A stretch of 64,000 bases of DNA. Source: an uncultured Prolixibacteraceae bacterium. Lineage in GTDB: Bacteria; Bacteroidota; Bacteroidia; Bacteroidales; Prolixibacteraceae. Below are positions 26,221 to 35,706 of this stretch, one piece after another. Below the pieces are notes generated by a model, which saw only the letters and a list, made by a program, of their open reading frames with translations, was not told the origin of the DNA and searched no databases. Every line of letters starts with the position of its first letter. Within the stretch, counting starts at the first letter, position 1. The stretch lies in assembly GCA_903834475.1 (NCBI GenBank), contig CAILJH010000062.1, positions 1 through 64,000 on the forward strand, in the 5' to 3' direction. The position numbers were made by a program, and so were the translations under genes.

Positions 26221-26775
26221 ATGACCGAAGAAATCATTATAGCCGGATTTGGCGGACAAGGAGTACTTTCGATGGGGAAAATATTGGCTTATTCAGGTGT
26301 GATGGCCAATCAGGAAGTTTCGTGGTTTCCGTCATACGGCCCCGAAATGCGCGGTGGTACGGCCAATGTTACCGTTATCCTAAGCGATAACAGGATCAGT
26401 TCACCGGTATTAAATGAATATGATACCGCCATTATTCTGAACCAGCAGTCGATGGACAAATTTGAACAGCATGTAAAACCGGGCGGCGTTTTAATTTACG
26501 ATCCTAACGGAATTATTCATCCTCCCAAACGCGTCGATATTAATATCTACAAAATTGAGGGAACACTGATTGCTGCAGAATTAGGCAATGTGAAAACATT
26601 TAACATGGTGGTTTTGGGCGCATATCTGAAAGCAAAACCGGTAGTTAAAATGGAAAGTGTTGAGAAAGGTCTGGAGAAATCACTCCCGGCCCGCCACCAT
26701 TACCTGATTCCGATGAATCTCCAGGCTGTTCAGAAAGGCTTTGAAAGCCTTGAACTTGTTCAGGGAGTTTCATAA
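26221..26775 (+). CDS. korC: 2-oxoacid:ferredoxin oxidoreductase, gamma subunit
   Basis: 184 residues, opening IIIAGFGGQGVLSMGKILAY, the gamma-subunit signature, and SYGPEMRGGTANVTVILSD. It completes the KorDABC set, and a strong terminator follows at 26828. The 2-oxoglutarate form is most common in Bacteroidota central metabolism; branched-chain or aromatic 2-oxoacids are alternatives given the neighbours. Confidence 0.9.
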   Translation: MTEEIIIAGFGGQGVLSMGKILAYSGVMANQEVSWFPSYGPEMRGGTANVTVILSDNRISSPVLNEYDTAIILNQQSMDKFEQHVKPGGVLIYDPNGIIHPPKRVDINIYKIEGTLIAAELGNVKTFNMVVLGAYLKAKPVVKMESVEKGLEKSLPARHHYLIPMNLQAVQKGFESLELVQGVS

Positions 26776-26827
26776 CAATCTGATATCATGATTGTTTATT
26801 TCTGTCAATAGACAGGATTTGTTATAG

Positions 26828-26859
26828 AAAAAGGCTGTCCTTAAAAGTACAGCCTTTTT
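26828..26859 (+). terminator. kor operon terminator
   Basis: AAAAAGGCTGT (26828-26838) pairs with ACAGCCTTTTT (26849-26859), ending in a T-run. Confidence 0.85.
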
Positions 26860-26906
26860 CGTTCAATAGTTTTTGCATTTAAGCTCAAAGTGTATTAAAG
26901 TTGATG

Positions 26907-26914
26907 TATTTTTG
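26907..26914 (+). promoter_or_regulatory. candidate promoter of the CotH/LTD gene (TATTTTTG)
   Basis: TAnnTTTG match 23 bp before the start; -33 element not obvious. Confidence 0.4.
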
Positions 26915-26936
26915 GGCTGTTTTATTGAAATGAAAT

Positions 26937-29900
26937 ATGAACCTGGCCAAGCTTTTCGTTGTGTTTTTCTTGTCTGTATTTTTCTGCGACAATTCAGAAG
27001 CACAAATTGTATTGAATGAATTGTCGAACAGAAACTCCGGACAAATTGCCGATGAGGACAATTCACCGGAAGATTGGATTGAACTCTACAATCCATCAGG
27101 TTCGGCAGTAAATCTGGCTGGTTATTACTTAAGCGATGATTCTCTGAATTTTGAAAAATGGGCATTTCCAACTTATCAGATGCCATCCAAAGATCATTTG
27201 GTTGTATTTGCATCGGGAAAAAACCGGTTGGTTCCACCCGAAAATTTTCATTGGGAAAGCCCTGTCTTACCAGGAAATACCTTCGATTACACTGTTCCCA
27301 CTGCATCGACTTCGGTCAGCTGGATGAAGCCAGCTTTTACTCCAACAGGATGGAGTCAGGGCAAAGGGGGCTTTGGTTTTGGAGACAACGATGATGCAAC
27401 CATTGTGCCAACAAGTGCAATGGCTGTTTATATCCGTAAATCATTCATAATACCAGTAGGATTCTGGTATACAGATATTGAACTGCACGTTGATTATGAT
27501 GATGGTTTTGTGGTCTATTTGAACGGAATTGAAATTGCACGTAAATTCATCACCGGAACACCTACCTGGAATTCAGCAGCTGCTAACACACATGAAGCTA
27601 CCATGTATTCGGGCGGAAAACCTGAGAAAATTGCGATAGATACCACCTTGGTAAAATCATTGCTAATCACCGGGAAAAATACTTTTGCTGTTGAAGTACA
27701 CAACTATCTTCCGACTTCAGGCGATTTGAGCATTATCCCATTTTTTTCATTCAAGATCAACGATTTATACTTGTTTTTCGAACGGACGCCAACCTCAATA
27801 ATACCTTCAGGGTCGGAAAATCTGCATACAAATTTCAAAATCGACAGCAAAGGAGAAAAAATCTTTCTGTTCAATAAAAAGGAAAATACGCATGAATCCG
27901 TTTGGGTGAAAGATTTGTCTGCCGGATGGTCGGTAGGTAGAAAAAGTGATGGTGCCGATTCCTGGGGGATATTTGTACAACCCACGCCATCGTTTGCCAA
28001 TACAACGAAAGCTTATTCTTCGGAACGGGAACCGGAGCCGGTGTTTTCGGTTTCTGAAGGTTATTACACCAGTAAACAAAGCATCAGTCTAACCACAACA
28101 TCTCTGACGGCGGAAATAAGATACACTACAGATGGAAGTGAACCAATTTTCACTTCAAACTTGTACGGCGGAGTTCCTCTGACGATTACAGTTACCGGAA
28201 TTATCCGTGCTGCCTGTTTCAGTAAGGGCGATAAGTTGCCCGGACGTTCGGTATCCAACACTTATTTTATAAATAATTCCGGACATTCTATTCCTGTACT
28301 TTCTGTTATTACGAACAATACCAACTTGTATGGAGGAAGTGGAATATTCGATAATTGGCAACAGGAATGGGAAAAGCCATGCTATGTTGAATATTTCGAT
28401 GCCAATAAAAAAAAGCAATTTGAGCAGTTCTCCGGAATCCAGATCGATGGTGGGGCAGGAGGAAGCCGGTCGAATGCGCAACACTCGTTCAGACTCGAGT
28501 TCGATAACAGTCTTTATGGAGAAGGAAATGTGCATTATCCGCTAATTCCTGACCGGCCTGAAAGGAATCGTTATAAATCTGTTTATCTGCGCAATGGAAG
28601 TAATCAATGGCAGACCTTTCAGTTTAAAGATGCCATGGAGTGTAAAATGATGAGTTACAACACCAATAATTACTATTCGAATTGCACTCCTGTCGTAGTT
28701 TATATCAATGGTTCGTATTTTGGTGTTTATGAGATGCGCGAAAAGACAAATGATGAATATTTTCAGGAAAATTACAAAGCTACAATCGATTCAACTTTTC
28801 AACTTCTTTCGCTCAGCTGGTATTATCAATCAATTCTCAGGGCTTTGAACGGATCGGTCACTGCATTTGCAACTGATTATAATAACTTCTTAAATTTAAA
28901 TCAGTCAGAGACAAGTTATCTGCAAAAAGCTGATCAGATTCTCGACCTTGACTATTACACCGACTACATTATTGCCCAATCGTGGATCGCAGATAGCGAC
29001 TGGCCTTACAATAACATTAAAATTGTGAAAGGTGATTTTACCAAAAACCGATGGCGTTTTATTTTACAGGATTTGGAGTGGTCGCTCAATCCTAACGGAT
29101 GGACAAATTCATCAACCGATCATATCAGCTTTATGTTGAATTACGATCCAAACGTACCTTATCTCAGATTTTGGAAGGAATTGATAAAAAATCAAGCGTA
29201 TAAAAAGCGGTTTATCAACCGGTTTGCCGATATTATGAATACCTCGTATTTACCACAAAATACAACCGCCATTGCGCAATCGGTTTATGATAGGTCTTTT
29301 TCCGAAATGCGTGGTGAATATGCGCGATGGAGTGGTGAATCACAGGCAACAGCTAAAATTAGCCAGTATGTGAATAACCTGGCCATTTTTAAAAGTGAAT
29401 TGACAAACCGTTCGACTGTTGTCCGCGATAATATAGTCAGCAATTTTGGTTTGACAGGTAAGTACACTATTGAACTTCAGGTGCAACCTGAAAATGCCGG
29501 AGTTATCCAGCTAAATACGATTTCTCCTGAAATATATCCCTGGACTGGTGTCTATTTTGCTGATGTTCCGATCCGGATGGAGGCAAAAGGAATGGGTAAT
29601 TATATTTTCGACGGATGGGTGCCAAACGGTTTTATTAAAGATGTGAATAACCCGGTCATTGAGGCAGATGTAAAGATCAGTGGATATAAGTTTATAGCAA
29701 AATTCAGGAAACAGGCTCCTGAACAAGCCATCACAATCAGTGAGATCAACTACAATTCAGGAACTGAGTTTCCCGCGGGAGACTGGATCGAACTGTATAA
29801 CTATGGAGAAACTGCTGTTGATATTACCGGCTGGTATCTAACGGACATCAAATCAGAACATTTATGGAACATACCAGGTTCGACAACAATTCTTCCCAAT

Positions 29901-30485
29901 GCACGTTTAGTTTTGGCTTCAAGCAGCAGTAAATTCAGTTTCGTTTATCCAACGGTGAAAAATGTTTTGGGTTCATTCGAATTTGGACTGGGATCGCCAA
30001 CAGATAGCGTTCAACTTTTTAACAACAAAAACAAACTTATTGCCGGAGTTAAATACAGCAGTCAGGCTCCATGGCCTACTGAAGCTTTCGACAAAGGAAT
30101 GACACTCGAATTAAAGGATCCGAATATAGGCCTGAACTTTTCAACCAATTGGTTTGCTGGCTGCGTGGGTGGTTCGCCTGGCTCAGCGTATTCTAAATGC
30201 ATACCAACAGGTAGCAGAGTCTCTCCTGAAATTTCTTCAGCCCGATTATACCCAAACCCGGCAAACGATCATATTCAGGTAGTTTTGCCTACAATGTGGA
30301 GTGGACAACGAATGACTTGTAATATTTTTGATGTAATGGGCAAAGAGGTAAGAATCGGTGTGCCACAAGTATCCCAAAATGGATTGCAACTCCCAATCGC
30401 AAATCTTAGCGATGGTATTTATGTCATTCATTTGTCAGGTGGAAACTATCATGAAAACCTGAAATTTATCAAGCGGAAAGAATAA
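26937..30485 (+). CDS. secreted CotH-kinase/lamin-tail-domain protein with T9SS type A sorting domain
   Basis: 1182 residues. Signal peptide to ~22 (NSEAQ). Lamin-tail domain (~23-100, IVLNELSNRN...DWIELYNPSG), a beta-sandwich (~150-280), a chitobiase/hexosaminidase C-terminal-like segment (~375-440, IRYTTDGSEP), a CotH kinase domain (~450-800, with RFILQDLEWSLNPNG), a second lamin-tail domain (~930-1060) and a type A CTD at the end (LYPNPANDHIQV ... LSGGNYHENLKFIKR). Exported by the T9SS and probably attached to the surface. CotH domains phosphorylate proteins in spores; substrate here unknown. Confidence 0.9.
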   Translation: MNLAKLFVVFFLSVFFCDNSEAQIVLNELSNRNSGQIADEDNSPEDWIELYNPSGSAVNLAGYYLSDDSLNFEKWAFPTYQMPSKDHLVVFASGKNRLVPPENFHWESPVLPGNTFDYTVPTASTSVSWMKPAFTPTGWSQGKGGFGFGDNDDATIVPTSAMAVYIRKSFIIPVGFWYTDIELHVDYDDGFVVYLNGIEIARKFITGTPTWNSAAANTHEATMYSGGKPEKIAIDTTLVKSLLITGKNTFAVEVHNYLPTSGDLSIIPFFSFKINDLYLFFERTPTSIIPSGSENLHTNFKIDSKGEKIFLFNKKENTHESVWVKDLSAGWSVGRKSDGADSWGIFVQPTPSFANTTKAYSSEREPEPVFSVSEGYYTSKQSISLTTTSLTAEIRYTTDGSEPIFTSNLYGGVPLTITVTGIIRAACFSKGDKLPGRSVSNTYFINNSGHSIPVLSVITNNTNLYGGSGIFDNWQQEWEKPCYVEYFDANKKKQFEQFSGIQIDGGAGGSRSNAQHSFRLEFDNSLYGEGNVHYPLIPDRPERNRYKSVYLRNGSNQWQTFQFKDAMECKMMSYNTNNYYSNCTPVVVYINGSYFGVYEMREKTNDEYFQENYKATIDSTFQLLSLSWYYQSILRALNGSVTAFATDYNNFLNLNQSETSYLQKADQILDLDYYTDYIIAQSWIADSDWPYNNIKIVKGDFTKNRWRFILQDLEWSLNPNGWTNSSTDHISFMLNYDPNVPYLRFWKELIKNQAYKKRFINRFADIMNTSYLPQNTTAIAQSVYDRSFSEMRGEYARWSGESQATAKISQYVNNLAIFKSELTNRSTVVRDNIVSNFGLTGKYTIELQVQPENAGVIQLNTISPEIYPWTGVYFADVPIRMEAKGMGNYIFDGWVPNGFIKDVNNPVIEADVKISGYKFIAKFRKQAPEQAITISEINYNSGTEFPAGDWIELYNYGETAVDITGWYLTDIKSEHLWNIPGSTTILPNARLVLASSSSKFSFVYPTVKNVLGSFEFGLGSPTDSVQLFNNKNKLIAGVKYSSQAPWPTEAFDKGMTLELKDPNIGLNFSTNWFAGCVGGSPGSAYSKCIPTGSRVSPEISSARLYPNPANDHIQVVLPTMWSGQRMTCNIFDVMGKEVRIGVPQVSQNGLQLPIANLSDGIYVIHLSGGNYHENLKFIKRKE

Positions 30486-30488
30486 TCA

Positions 30489-32147
30489 CTAATTCAGTAC
30501 TACTTTCAAATCCTGGTGAATGGTTTTTCCTTCAATTCGAATAAAATATATCCCTGGACTTGGTTTTTTGCCTGAGGAACTTGTCCCTTTCCAAACGATC
30601 ACTTCATTCTTATTGATCGGTCCGTGCGGATGGATGCTTTCAATGAACTCTCCTTTCATTCCCATCACATTAATTCTGACAATTTCATTAATCTCCCGGT
30701 TTGCGATTATTTTTACCTGACCTGAAGAAGGGATCGGAAATGCCTGAAAATAAGTATTATCAACTTGTTTTAAATAAATATTTCCAGTCGGAATTTTGAA
30801 TGTAAAGCTTGTCGTATCGGAGTATACATCAGTTCCATTGCTGTATGAATTTGACATGAATATATACTGAGCACCCATTGTTCCAATAAAATTAAAAATA
30901 TATGGAACTGAAAAATCTTTCACAAAACTTGTAGCATCAAATGTTTTTGTTGTTTTGTTGAATCTAAGCAGGCTCATATTCAATATGTTCGCAGGAGGAA
31001 TAATATTTAACGCAGTGGTAGTCGTTTTTGTAATATTAGCACTGATGATGGGAGCATGAAAATATCCATGGTATTTAAGTGCTTTAAATTCATTGATCCT
31101 GATTAAATCATCGGTACTGTTTGAAATACCAGTAATGGTAAGTCGTACAAAGCGCATTTCAGTTGAAGGTATTATATTGGAATCATAATTTGAAATGATG
31201 TCAGTCCGCAAAGTTTTGTCAACAACCATGGTCCAGGCAGAACTGTCGGTAGAAGTTTCAATTTTATATTGAATACCCTTGGTTTTGGCATCTTTAAAAA
31301 ATAATTCAAACTGATCGGTCTGCTGAAGACTTCCAATATCAATGGTCAATGAGGATGGAAATCCCTTGAAAGTCCAGGATGAATACAAATCTCCATCAAT
31401 AGCTGAAGTAGCGTACATATTTATGCTGTTGTCAGCACTAATTGATTTCAACTTTTTCCGAAGCAATAAATTCTCATCGAAAACTTTGTTGTATGATTTG
31501 CCTGTTAAGGCTTTGTACATGATTTCGGCTACAAAATGAGCACCAGCAACATTTGGATGAATACCATCAGAAAGTAGACTTGACTTGTCAAGAGTCGGTA
31601 TATAGCAATCAATGATTTTTACTTGTTTGTCTTCCGAGATCTGATGAATAATCGGAATAATCTCATCATGAATGACCACATCGTCAATGTCATACAATTT
31701 TTTGAAAACCTTGAGCGGATAGCAAATGTAAATTTCCGGTTTTGATGCCAGGTGTGCAAAGGTGTCTATCATTGCAACATAGTCCTTGTAAAAATCAGCT
31801 TTATAGGCCCAGTTGTAGTATTTACTATCGTTTGTACCCAGAATGATTACAACAATATTGGGATTAAATTTCAGTGCATCAGCAAATTTTTGCTCAGCCC
31901 AAATCGGAAAGTCTCCCTTTTTGAGCATAGTTCTTCCGCTTACTCCAAAATTTCCAATTTGCCAGTCGGAAGTAAGCATATTGCCTAATTGTGCAGGATA
32001 AGCATAAAGTGTGGGGTTGGATAAGCCGCTACCTGCAGTAATACTATTGCCGATGAATGCAACTTTGGTAATTTTTTGCTGTCCTGAAATATTCTGAATC
32101 AGCGTGATAAAAAGGGATATTCCTAAAAGTATTTTAAAAGTTTTCAT
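30489..32147 (-). CDS. secreted SGNH/GDSL hydrolase with T9SS type A sorting domain
   Basis: 552 residues. Signal peptide to ~22. SGNH blocks: Ser35 in FIGNSITAG, GTND at 104-107, and Asp194/His197 in SDGIHP. Residues ~230-355 look like an F5/8-type discoidin/galactose-binding domain (YSSWTFKGFPSSLTIDIGSL), and the C-terminus (FQAFPIPSSGQVKI ... IHQDLKVVLN) is a type A CTD. A secreted esterase of sugar acetyl groups is likely. It converges on the CotH gene with only 3 bp between stops. Confidence 0.88.
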   Translation of the reverse strand: MKTFKILLGISLFITLIQNISGQQKITKVAFIGNSITAGSGLSNPTLYAYPAQLGNMLTSDWQIGNFGVSGRTMLKKGDFPIWAEQKFADALKFNPNIVVIILGTNDSKYYNWAYKADFYKDYVAMIDTFAHLASKPEIYICYPLKVFKKLYDIDDVVIHDEIIPIIHQISEDKQVKIIDCYIPTLDKSSLLSDGIHPNVAGAHFVAEIMYKALTGKSYNKVFDENLLLRKKLKSISADNSINMYATSAIDGDLYSSWTFKGFPSSLTIDIGSLQQTDQFELFFKDAKTKGIQYKIETSTDSSAWTMVVDKTLRTDIISNYDSNIIPSTEMRFVRLTITGISNSTDDLIRINEFKALKYHGYFHAPIISANITKTTTTALNIIPPANILNMSLLRFNKTTKTFDATSFVKDFSVPYIFNFIGTMGAQYIFMSNSYSNGTDVYSDTTSFTFKIPTGNIYLKQVDNTYFQAFPIPSSGQVKIIANREINEIVRINVMGMKGEFIESIHPHGPINKNEVIVWKGTSSSGKKPSPGIYFIRIEGKTIHQDLKVVLN

Positions 32148-32166
32148 ATCTGAGGTCTACTTGTAC

Positions 32167-33462
32167 TTAAGTTTTCTGCTTCTTTTTCTTGGCTGCAGGG
32201 AAAAGGACATTATTCAGAATTAGCCGGTAACCGGGTGAGTTGGGGTGCAAATTCAGGTCAGTAGCCGGATCGCCAACAAAATGCTGGAAATCTTCCGGAT
32301 CATGTCCTCCGTAATAAGTCCAGAAACCTTTCCCCAATTCACCATGAATGTATCGCACTTCACCGGCGGCTTTGTTTTCGCCCATAATCAAAACATTTGA
32401 TTTGACCATTTTCTTATCGAAAGCGGTGGTTTGCCCCATAAAACCTTTGATCATATTGACATGGTTTTGGCAAAGCATGGTTGGTACCGGATCCCATTTG
32501 GCTGAAAACTGAAACAAGGTGAAATAATCCTGTTCCCGCGGTACTTTTCTGGAGGTTGAAACATCAATATCAGAAAATTTATATTCGTATGGATTCCTGT
32601 TGATGGTGAAGTTTTGAAATGCCAGCGTATTATTGAAGTCCAGCTTTGAATTCATATCGGGGTCTGCTGGGTCACCATCAAACATCGATTCGCAAATGTC
32701 AACTCCCTGTGCGGCTTGCGCAATGTCATACGTATCAGTGGCTGCACACATGGCAAACAAAAACCCTCCGTTACTGATAAACTGATGAATTTCTCGGGTA
32801 ACGACTTTTTTCATTTCGGAAACCTTCATAAATCCCAGTTTCTGAGCGAGTTCCTTGTTGATCCGCACATCTTCCTGATACCATGGAACATGTTGGTATG
32901 CCTGGAAGAATTTTCCGAACTGCCCGGTAAAATCTTCATGGTGAAGGTGAAGCCAATCGTAATCTTTCAGCTTTCCGTTAATGATTTCTTCGTCATAAAC
33001 CACATCGAATTTGATTTCGGCATACGTCAAAACCAGGGTGACTGCATCGTCCCAGGGTTGTTTGTTGGGAGGAGAATAAACTGCGATGCGTGGGGCTTTA
33101 TTTAAACTCACCGCATCCTGATTTAAGTCTTCACGGGCGATTTCGGTCAGTAAATTATTGGCCTGTCCATCGGCCAGAGTTTCAAAACTAACCCCACGAA
33201 CTAAGCATTCGCTGGCAATGGCCTGCTGATGCTGAATCAGGAAACTTCCACCCCGGTAATTGAGCAGCCATTTGACTTCAATTCCCTGTTCAAGTGCCCA
33301 GAATGTTATTCCGTAGGCTTTTAAATGATTGGTTTGCTTTACGTCCATTGGGACTAAAATGAAGGCTGCGTTTGCCGTTTCGACGAGCAAAAACAAGATT
33401 CCGGCGAAAAGCCATTTAACCCACCGATCAGAACGGAATATGCTCGCCTCCTGAATTTTCAT
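32167..33462 (-). CDS. conserved secreted Bacteroidota protein (often labelled asparagine synthetase B)
   Basis: 431 residues from the Met at 33462, which precedes a signal-anchor (WLFAGILFLLVETANA). A longer frame to 33546 runs far inside dnaB; with this start the overlap with dnaB is 35 bp. Body motifs: FILVPMDVKQTNHLKAYG, WLLNYRGGSFL, HLHHEDFTGQFGKF, FYYGGH-like GFWTYYGGHDPEDF. From memory relatives are labelled asparagine synthetase B, but no N-terminal Cys nucleophile or SGGxDS loop is present here, so that name is not supported. The C-terminus ends in KKKKQKT. Function unknown. Confidence 0.75.
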   Translation of the reverse strand: MKIQEASIFRSDRWVKWLFAGILFLLVETANAAFILVPMDVKQTNHLKAYGITFWALEQGIEVKWLLNYRGGSFLIQHQQAIASECLVRGVSFETLADGQANNLLTEIAREDLNQDAVSLNKAPRIAVYSPPNKQPWDDAVTLVLTYAEIKFDVVYDEEIINGKLKDYDWLHLHHEDFTGQFGKFFQAYQHVPWYQEDVRINKELAQKLGFMKVSEMKKVVTREIHQFISNGGFLFAMCAATDTYDIAQAAQGVDICESMFDGDPADPDMNSKLDFNNTLAFQNFTINRNPYEYKFSDIDVSTSRKVPREQDYFTLFQFSAKWDPVPTMLCQNHVNMIKGFMGQTTAFDKKMVKSNVLIMGENKAAGEVRYIHGELGKGFWTYYGGHDPEDFQHFVGDPATDLNLHPNSPGYRLILNNVLFPAAKKKKQKT

Positions 33463-34999
33463 ACTGGCTGAATTTGTCGTTGTCGAACGAAGAATTGACA
33501 GGAATTGCTTGGGGCTTATTGCCGAAGGATTTGCCTGAATCTTCATTCATTTTTGATTGCATTTTTTGTCCGAAATGACCACCTCCGATATCTTCAGGAA
33601 TAATATTTTCCATATCTGAGAATTTGGCCAGGTTCTTTTTAAACGACAGTCTCACGTCGTCGATTGCACCGTTTCTGTGTTTGGCAATAATGATTTCGGC
33701 CACGCCGATGAGGGAATTATTGTTTTCGTCCTCAGTAATTCCGTAATATTCCGGGCGGTGAATAAACAATACAATATCGGCATCCTGCTCGATTGCACCC
33801 GATTCACGAAGGTCGGAAAGCTGTGGCCGTTTTCCCTCACGCGATTCAACTGAACGGTTCAACTGAGAAAGTGCTATGACCGGAATGTCCAGTTCCTTGG
33901 CGATGGCTTTGAGTGAACGCGAAATCATACTCACTTCCTGTTCACGGCTTCCCCGGTTGTCGGTGCCTGCAGTCATTAACTGGAGATAATCGACAATCAC
34001 CAAACCAATGTTGTGTTGCAGTTTCAGACGACGGCATTTGGCCCGGAATTCAAAAATAGACAAAGCAGGCGTATCGTCGATGAACAATGGGGCATCATCC
34101 AAAATGGCAAGTTTCCGATGGAAATGGTCCCATTCCCAACCTTGCATCCGGCCATTCTTTATTTTTTCTGAACCTAATTCAGTTTCAGCAGAAATGAGTC
34201 GGTTTACCAACTGCATCGATGACATTTCGAGCGAGAAAACGGCCACCGGAACTTTGTGTTCGACCGCCATATTCCGGGCCATCGAAAGAACAAAAGCTGT
34301 TTTTCCCATCGATGGACGTGCTGCAACAATGACCAAATCGGTTTTTTGCCATCCGGAAGTAATCCGGTCGAGAGCCGTAAAACCGCTGGGAACCCCACTC
34401 AATCCATCTTCGCGCCTCGAAGCTTCTTCGATTTGGATCGCAGCTTCGCGCAAAAGCGATTTAATTGGCATGGTTTCCTTTTTGATGTTTCCTTCGGCAA
34501 CCTGAAAAAGGGCTGTCTCCGAATAATCGATCAAATCGTCTACATCAACCGTGTCGTCGTAGGCTTTGGTCTGAATTTCAGTTGAAACGCGAATCATTTC
34601 GCGCTGGATAAATTTCTGGGCAATAATCCTGGAATGAAATTCGATGTGTGCAGCTGAAGCAACCCGTGAGGTTAACTGTGTGATCATCAGTGGTCCGCCA
34701 ACTTCTTCGAGCAAGGTTCTGTTCTTCAATTCCTGGGTAACCATCAGCAAATCAACCGGCTTTTCGTGGGTCGACAGGTACTTGATTACCTCAAATATTT
34801 TCTGGTGCTCTTCTTTGTAGAAACTCCGGGTGTCAATAATATCTGCAACGGTAATGTATGCATCGCGTTCGAGCATCAAAGCTCCAAGCACAGCTTCTTC
34901 CACTTCAATTGCTTGTGGCGGAATCTTGCCGTATTGAGCATTGATTTGATCGATGCTCATTTTTGCTTGTTGCTGGTAATTCTTTTTTTCTCCGGCCAT
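33428..34999 (-). CDS. dnaB: replicative DNA helicase
   Basis: 523 residues. N-terminal helical domain (PPQAIEVEEAVLGALML), linker, and RecA-like C-terminal domain with Walker A ARPSMGKTAF, Walker B VIVDYLQLM, and the arginine finger region. The Q/S/N-rich C-terminal tail (~460-523) is typical of Bacteroidota. It unwinds DNA at replication forks. The 3' end overlaps the next gene by 35 bp, so downstream translation may be coupled. Confidence 0.96.
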   Translation of the reverse strand: MAGEKKNYQQQAKMSIDQINAQYGKIPPQAIEVEEAVLGALMLERDAYITVADIIDTRSFYKEEHQKIFEVIKYLSTHEKPVDLLMVTQELKNRTLLEEVGGPLMITQLTSRVASAAHIEFHSRIIAQKFIQREMIRVSTEIQTKAYDDTVDVDDLIDYSETALFQVAEGNIKKETMPIKSLLREAAIQIEEASRREDGLSGVPSGFTALDRITSGWQKTDLVIVAARPSMGKTAFVLSMARNMAVEHKVPVAVFSLEMSSMQLVNRLISAETELGSEKIKNGRMQGWEWDHFHRKLAILDDAPLFIDDTPALSIFEFRAKCRRLKLQHNIGLVIVDYLQLMTAGTDNRGSREQEVSMISRSLKAIAKELDIPVIALSQLNRSVESREGKRPQLSDLRESGAIEQDADIVLFIHRPEYYGITEDENNNSLIGVAEIIIAKHRNGAIDDVRLSFKKNLAKFSDMENIIPEDIGGGHFGQKMQSKMNEDSGKSFGNKPQAIPVNSSFDNDKFSQYENSGGEHIPF

Positions 35000-35063
35000 G
35001 TTTCAGGAATTCAGTCTGTCAGGGACTTGTTTGTTTTCTGCGCACATAGATTTCGCAGGGATT

Positions 35064-35071
35064 CAAAGGTA
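35064..35071 (-). promoter_or_regulatory. candidate dnaB promoter (TACCTTTG)
   Basis: CAAAGGTA on the plus strand, 64 bp before dnaB on the minus strand, immediately beyond the toxin-locus terminator. Confidence 0.4.
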
Positions 35072-35098
35072 AAAAAAAAGGAGACCTTTTGGTCTCCT
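35072..35098 (-). terminator. terminator of the decayed toxin-antitoxin locus
   Basis: AGGAGACC-TTTT-GGTCTCCT (35079-35098) is a perfect stem; on the minus strand it is followed by a run of T at 35072-35078. Confidence 0.8.
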
Positions 35099-35121
35099 GA
35101 GATATTAAGTTATTGACAAAA

Positions 35122-35390
35122 TTACTTCGGAAAGAATTTATAAATCACACTGCGATGCAGAAACCTGATTAATTCAATGCCTTGTTTCTCAATGATAAAA
35201 CCAATACGATAATCCCCAATTCGGATACGGTAGGCATTTTATCTTCCTTTCAGCTTTTTGCAATTAGGAATATCAGAAAGTTTATCCACTTTCTGAATTA
35301 ATTCAATGCAATCGGCAATTGAATAAAGAAGTTTTTGATCAGCAATTTTATTGGTGTCTTTTTCGAATGACAATCAATCAGAATTTTCAT
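35122..35390 (-). pseudogene. RelE/ParE-family toxin, broken by a frameshift and a stop codon
   Basis: Reading the minus strand, ATG at 35390 overlaps the antitoxin stop (ATGA) and gives MKILID; a single-base frameshift at about 35370-35376 then leads to SFEKDTNKIADQKLL ... CKKLKGR, a TAA at 35239-35241, and [16 protein letters not shown] ... IYKFFPK ending at 35122. The pieces join into a ~88-residue RelE/ParE toxin with the usual [12 protein letters not shown] core. Two separate lesions make it inactive. Confidence 0.85.
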
Positions 35391-35584
35391 TTTCTGAGTT
35401 TTTGAAGATAACTGTCCGTTTTTACATATTTTCCGGTACGGCCTTCCTTGATTGCCTGAAGCATGCCGATATCTTCTTTTTCTTCTTCTGTTAAATATTT
35501 TACACTGATTCCAATCTTTTTGGCAAGATCGGTAAGCATTTTTAAATCTGCTTTTGAATTTGCTTGTAATACAGCAGTTTCCAT
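35387..35584 (-). CDS. antitoxin-like protein paired with the RelE-family pseudogene
   Basis: 65 residues, intact. N-terminal half with TAVLQANSKADLKMLTDLAKKIG resembles a dimerising helix segment; the C-terminal half is charged (KYVKTDSYLQKLRK), as in toxin-neutralising tails. Its stop overlaps the toxin start by four bases. Now apparently a leftover, since the toxin is broken. Confidence 0.75.
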   Translation of the reverse strand: METAVLQANSKADLKMLTDLAKKIGISVKYLTEEEKEDIGMLQAIKEGRTGKYVKTDSYLQKLRK

Positions 35585-35706
35585 TTTGATTATTTATAAA
35601 GTAATGGAACGTAAGTACAAAATATCCTTTAATTCAATAACTAAAAAACTCTCATTGTTCATAGTTGTAACAATCAACCACCTTCCCATTTTTGGGGTAG
35701 GCTTTC

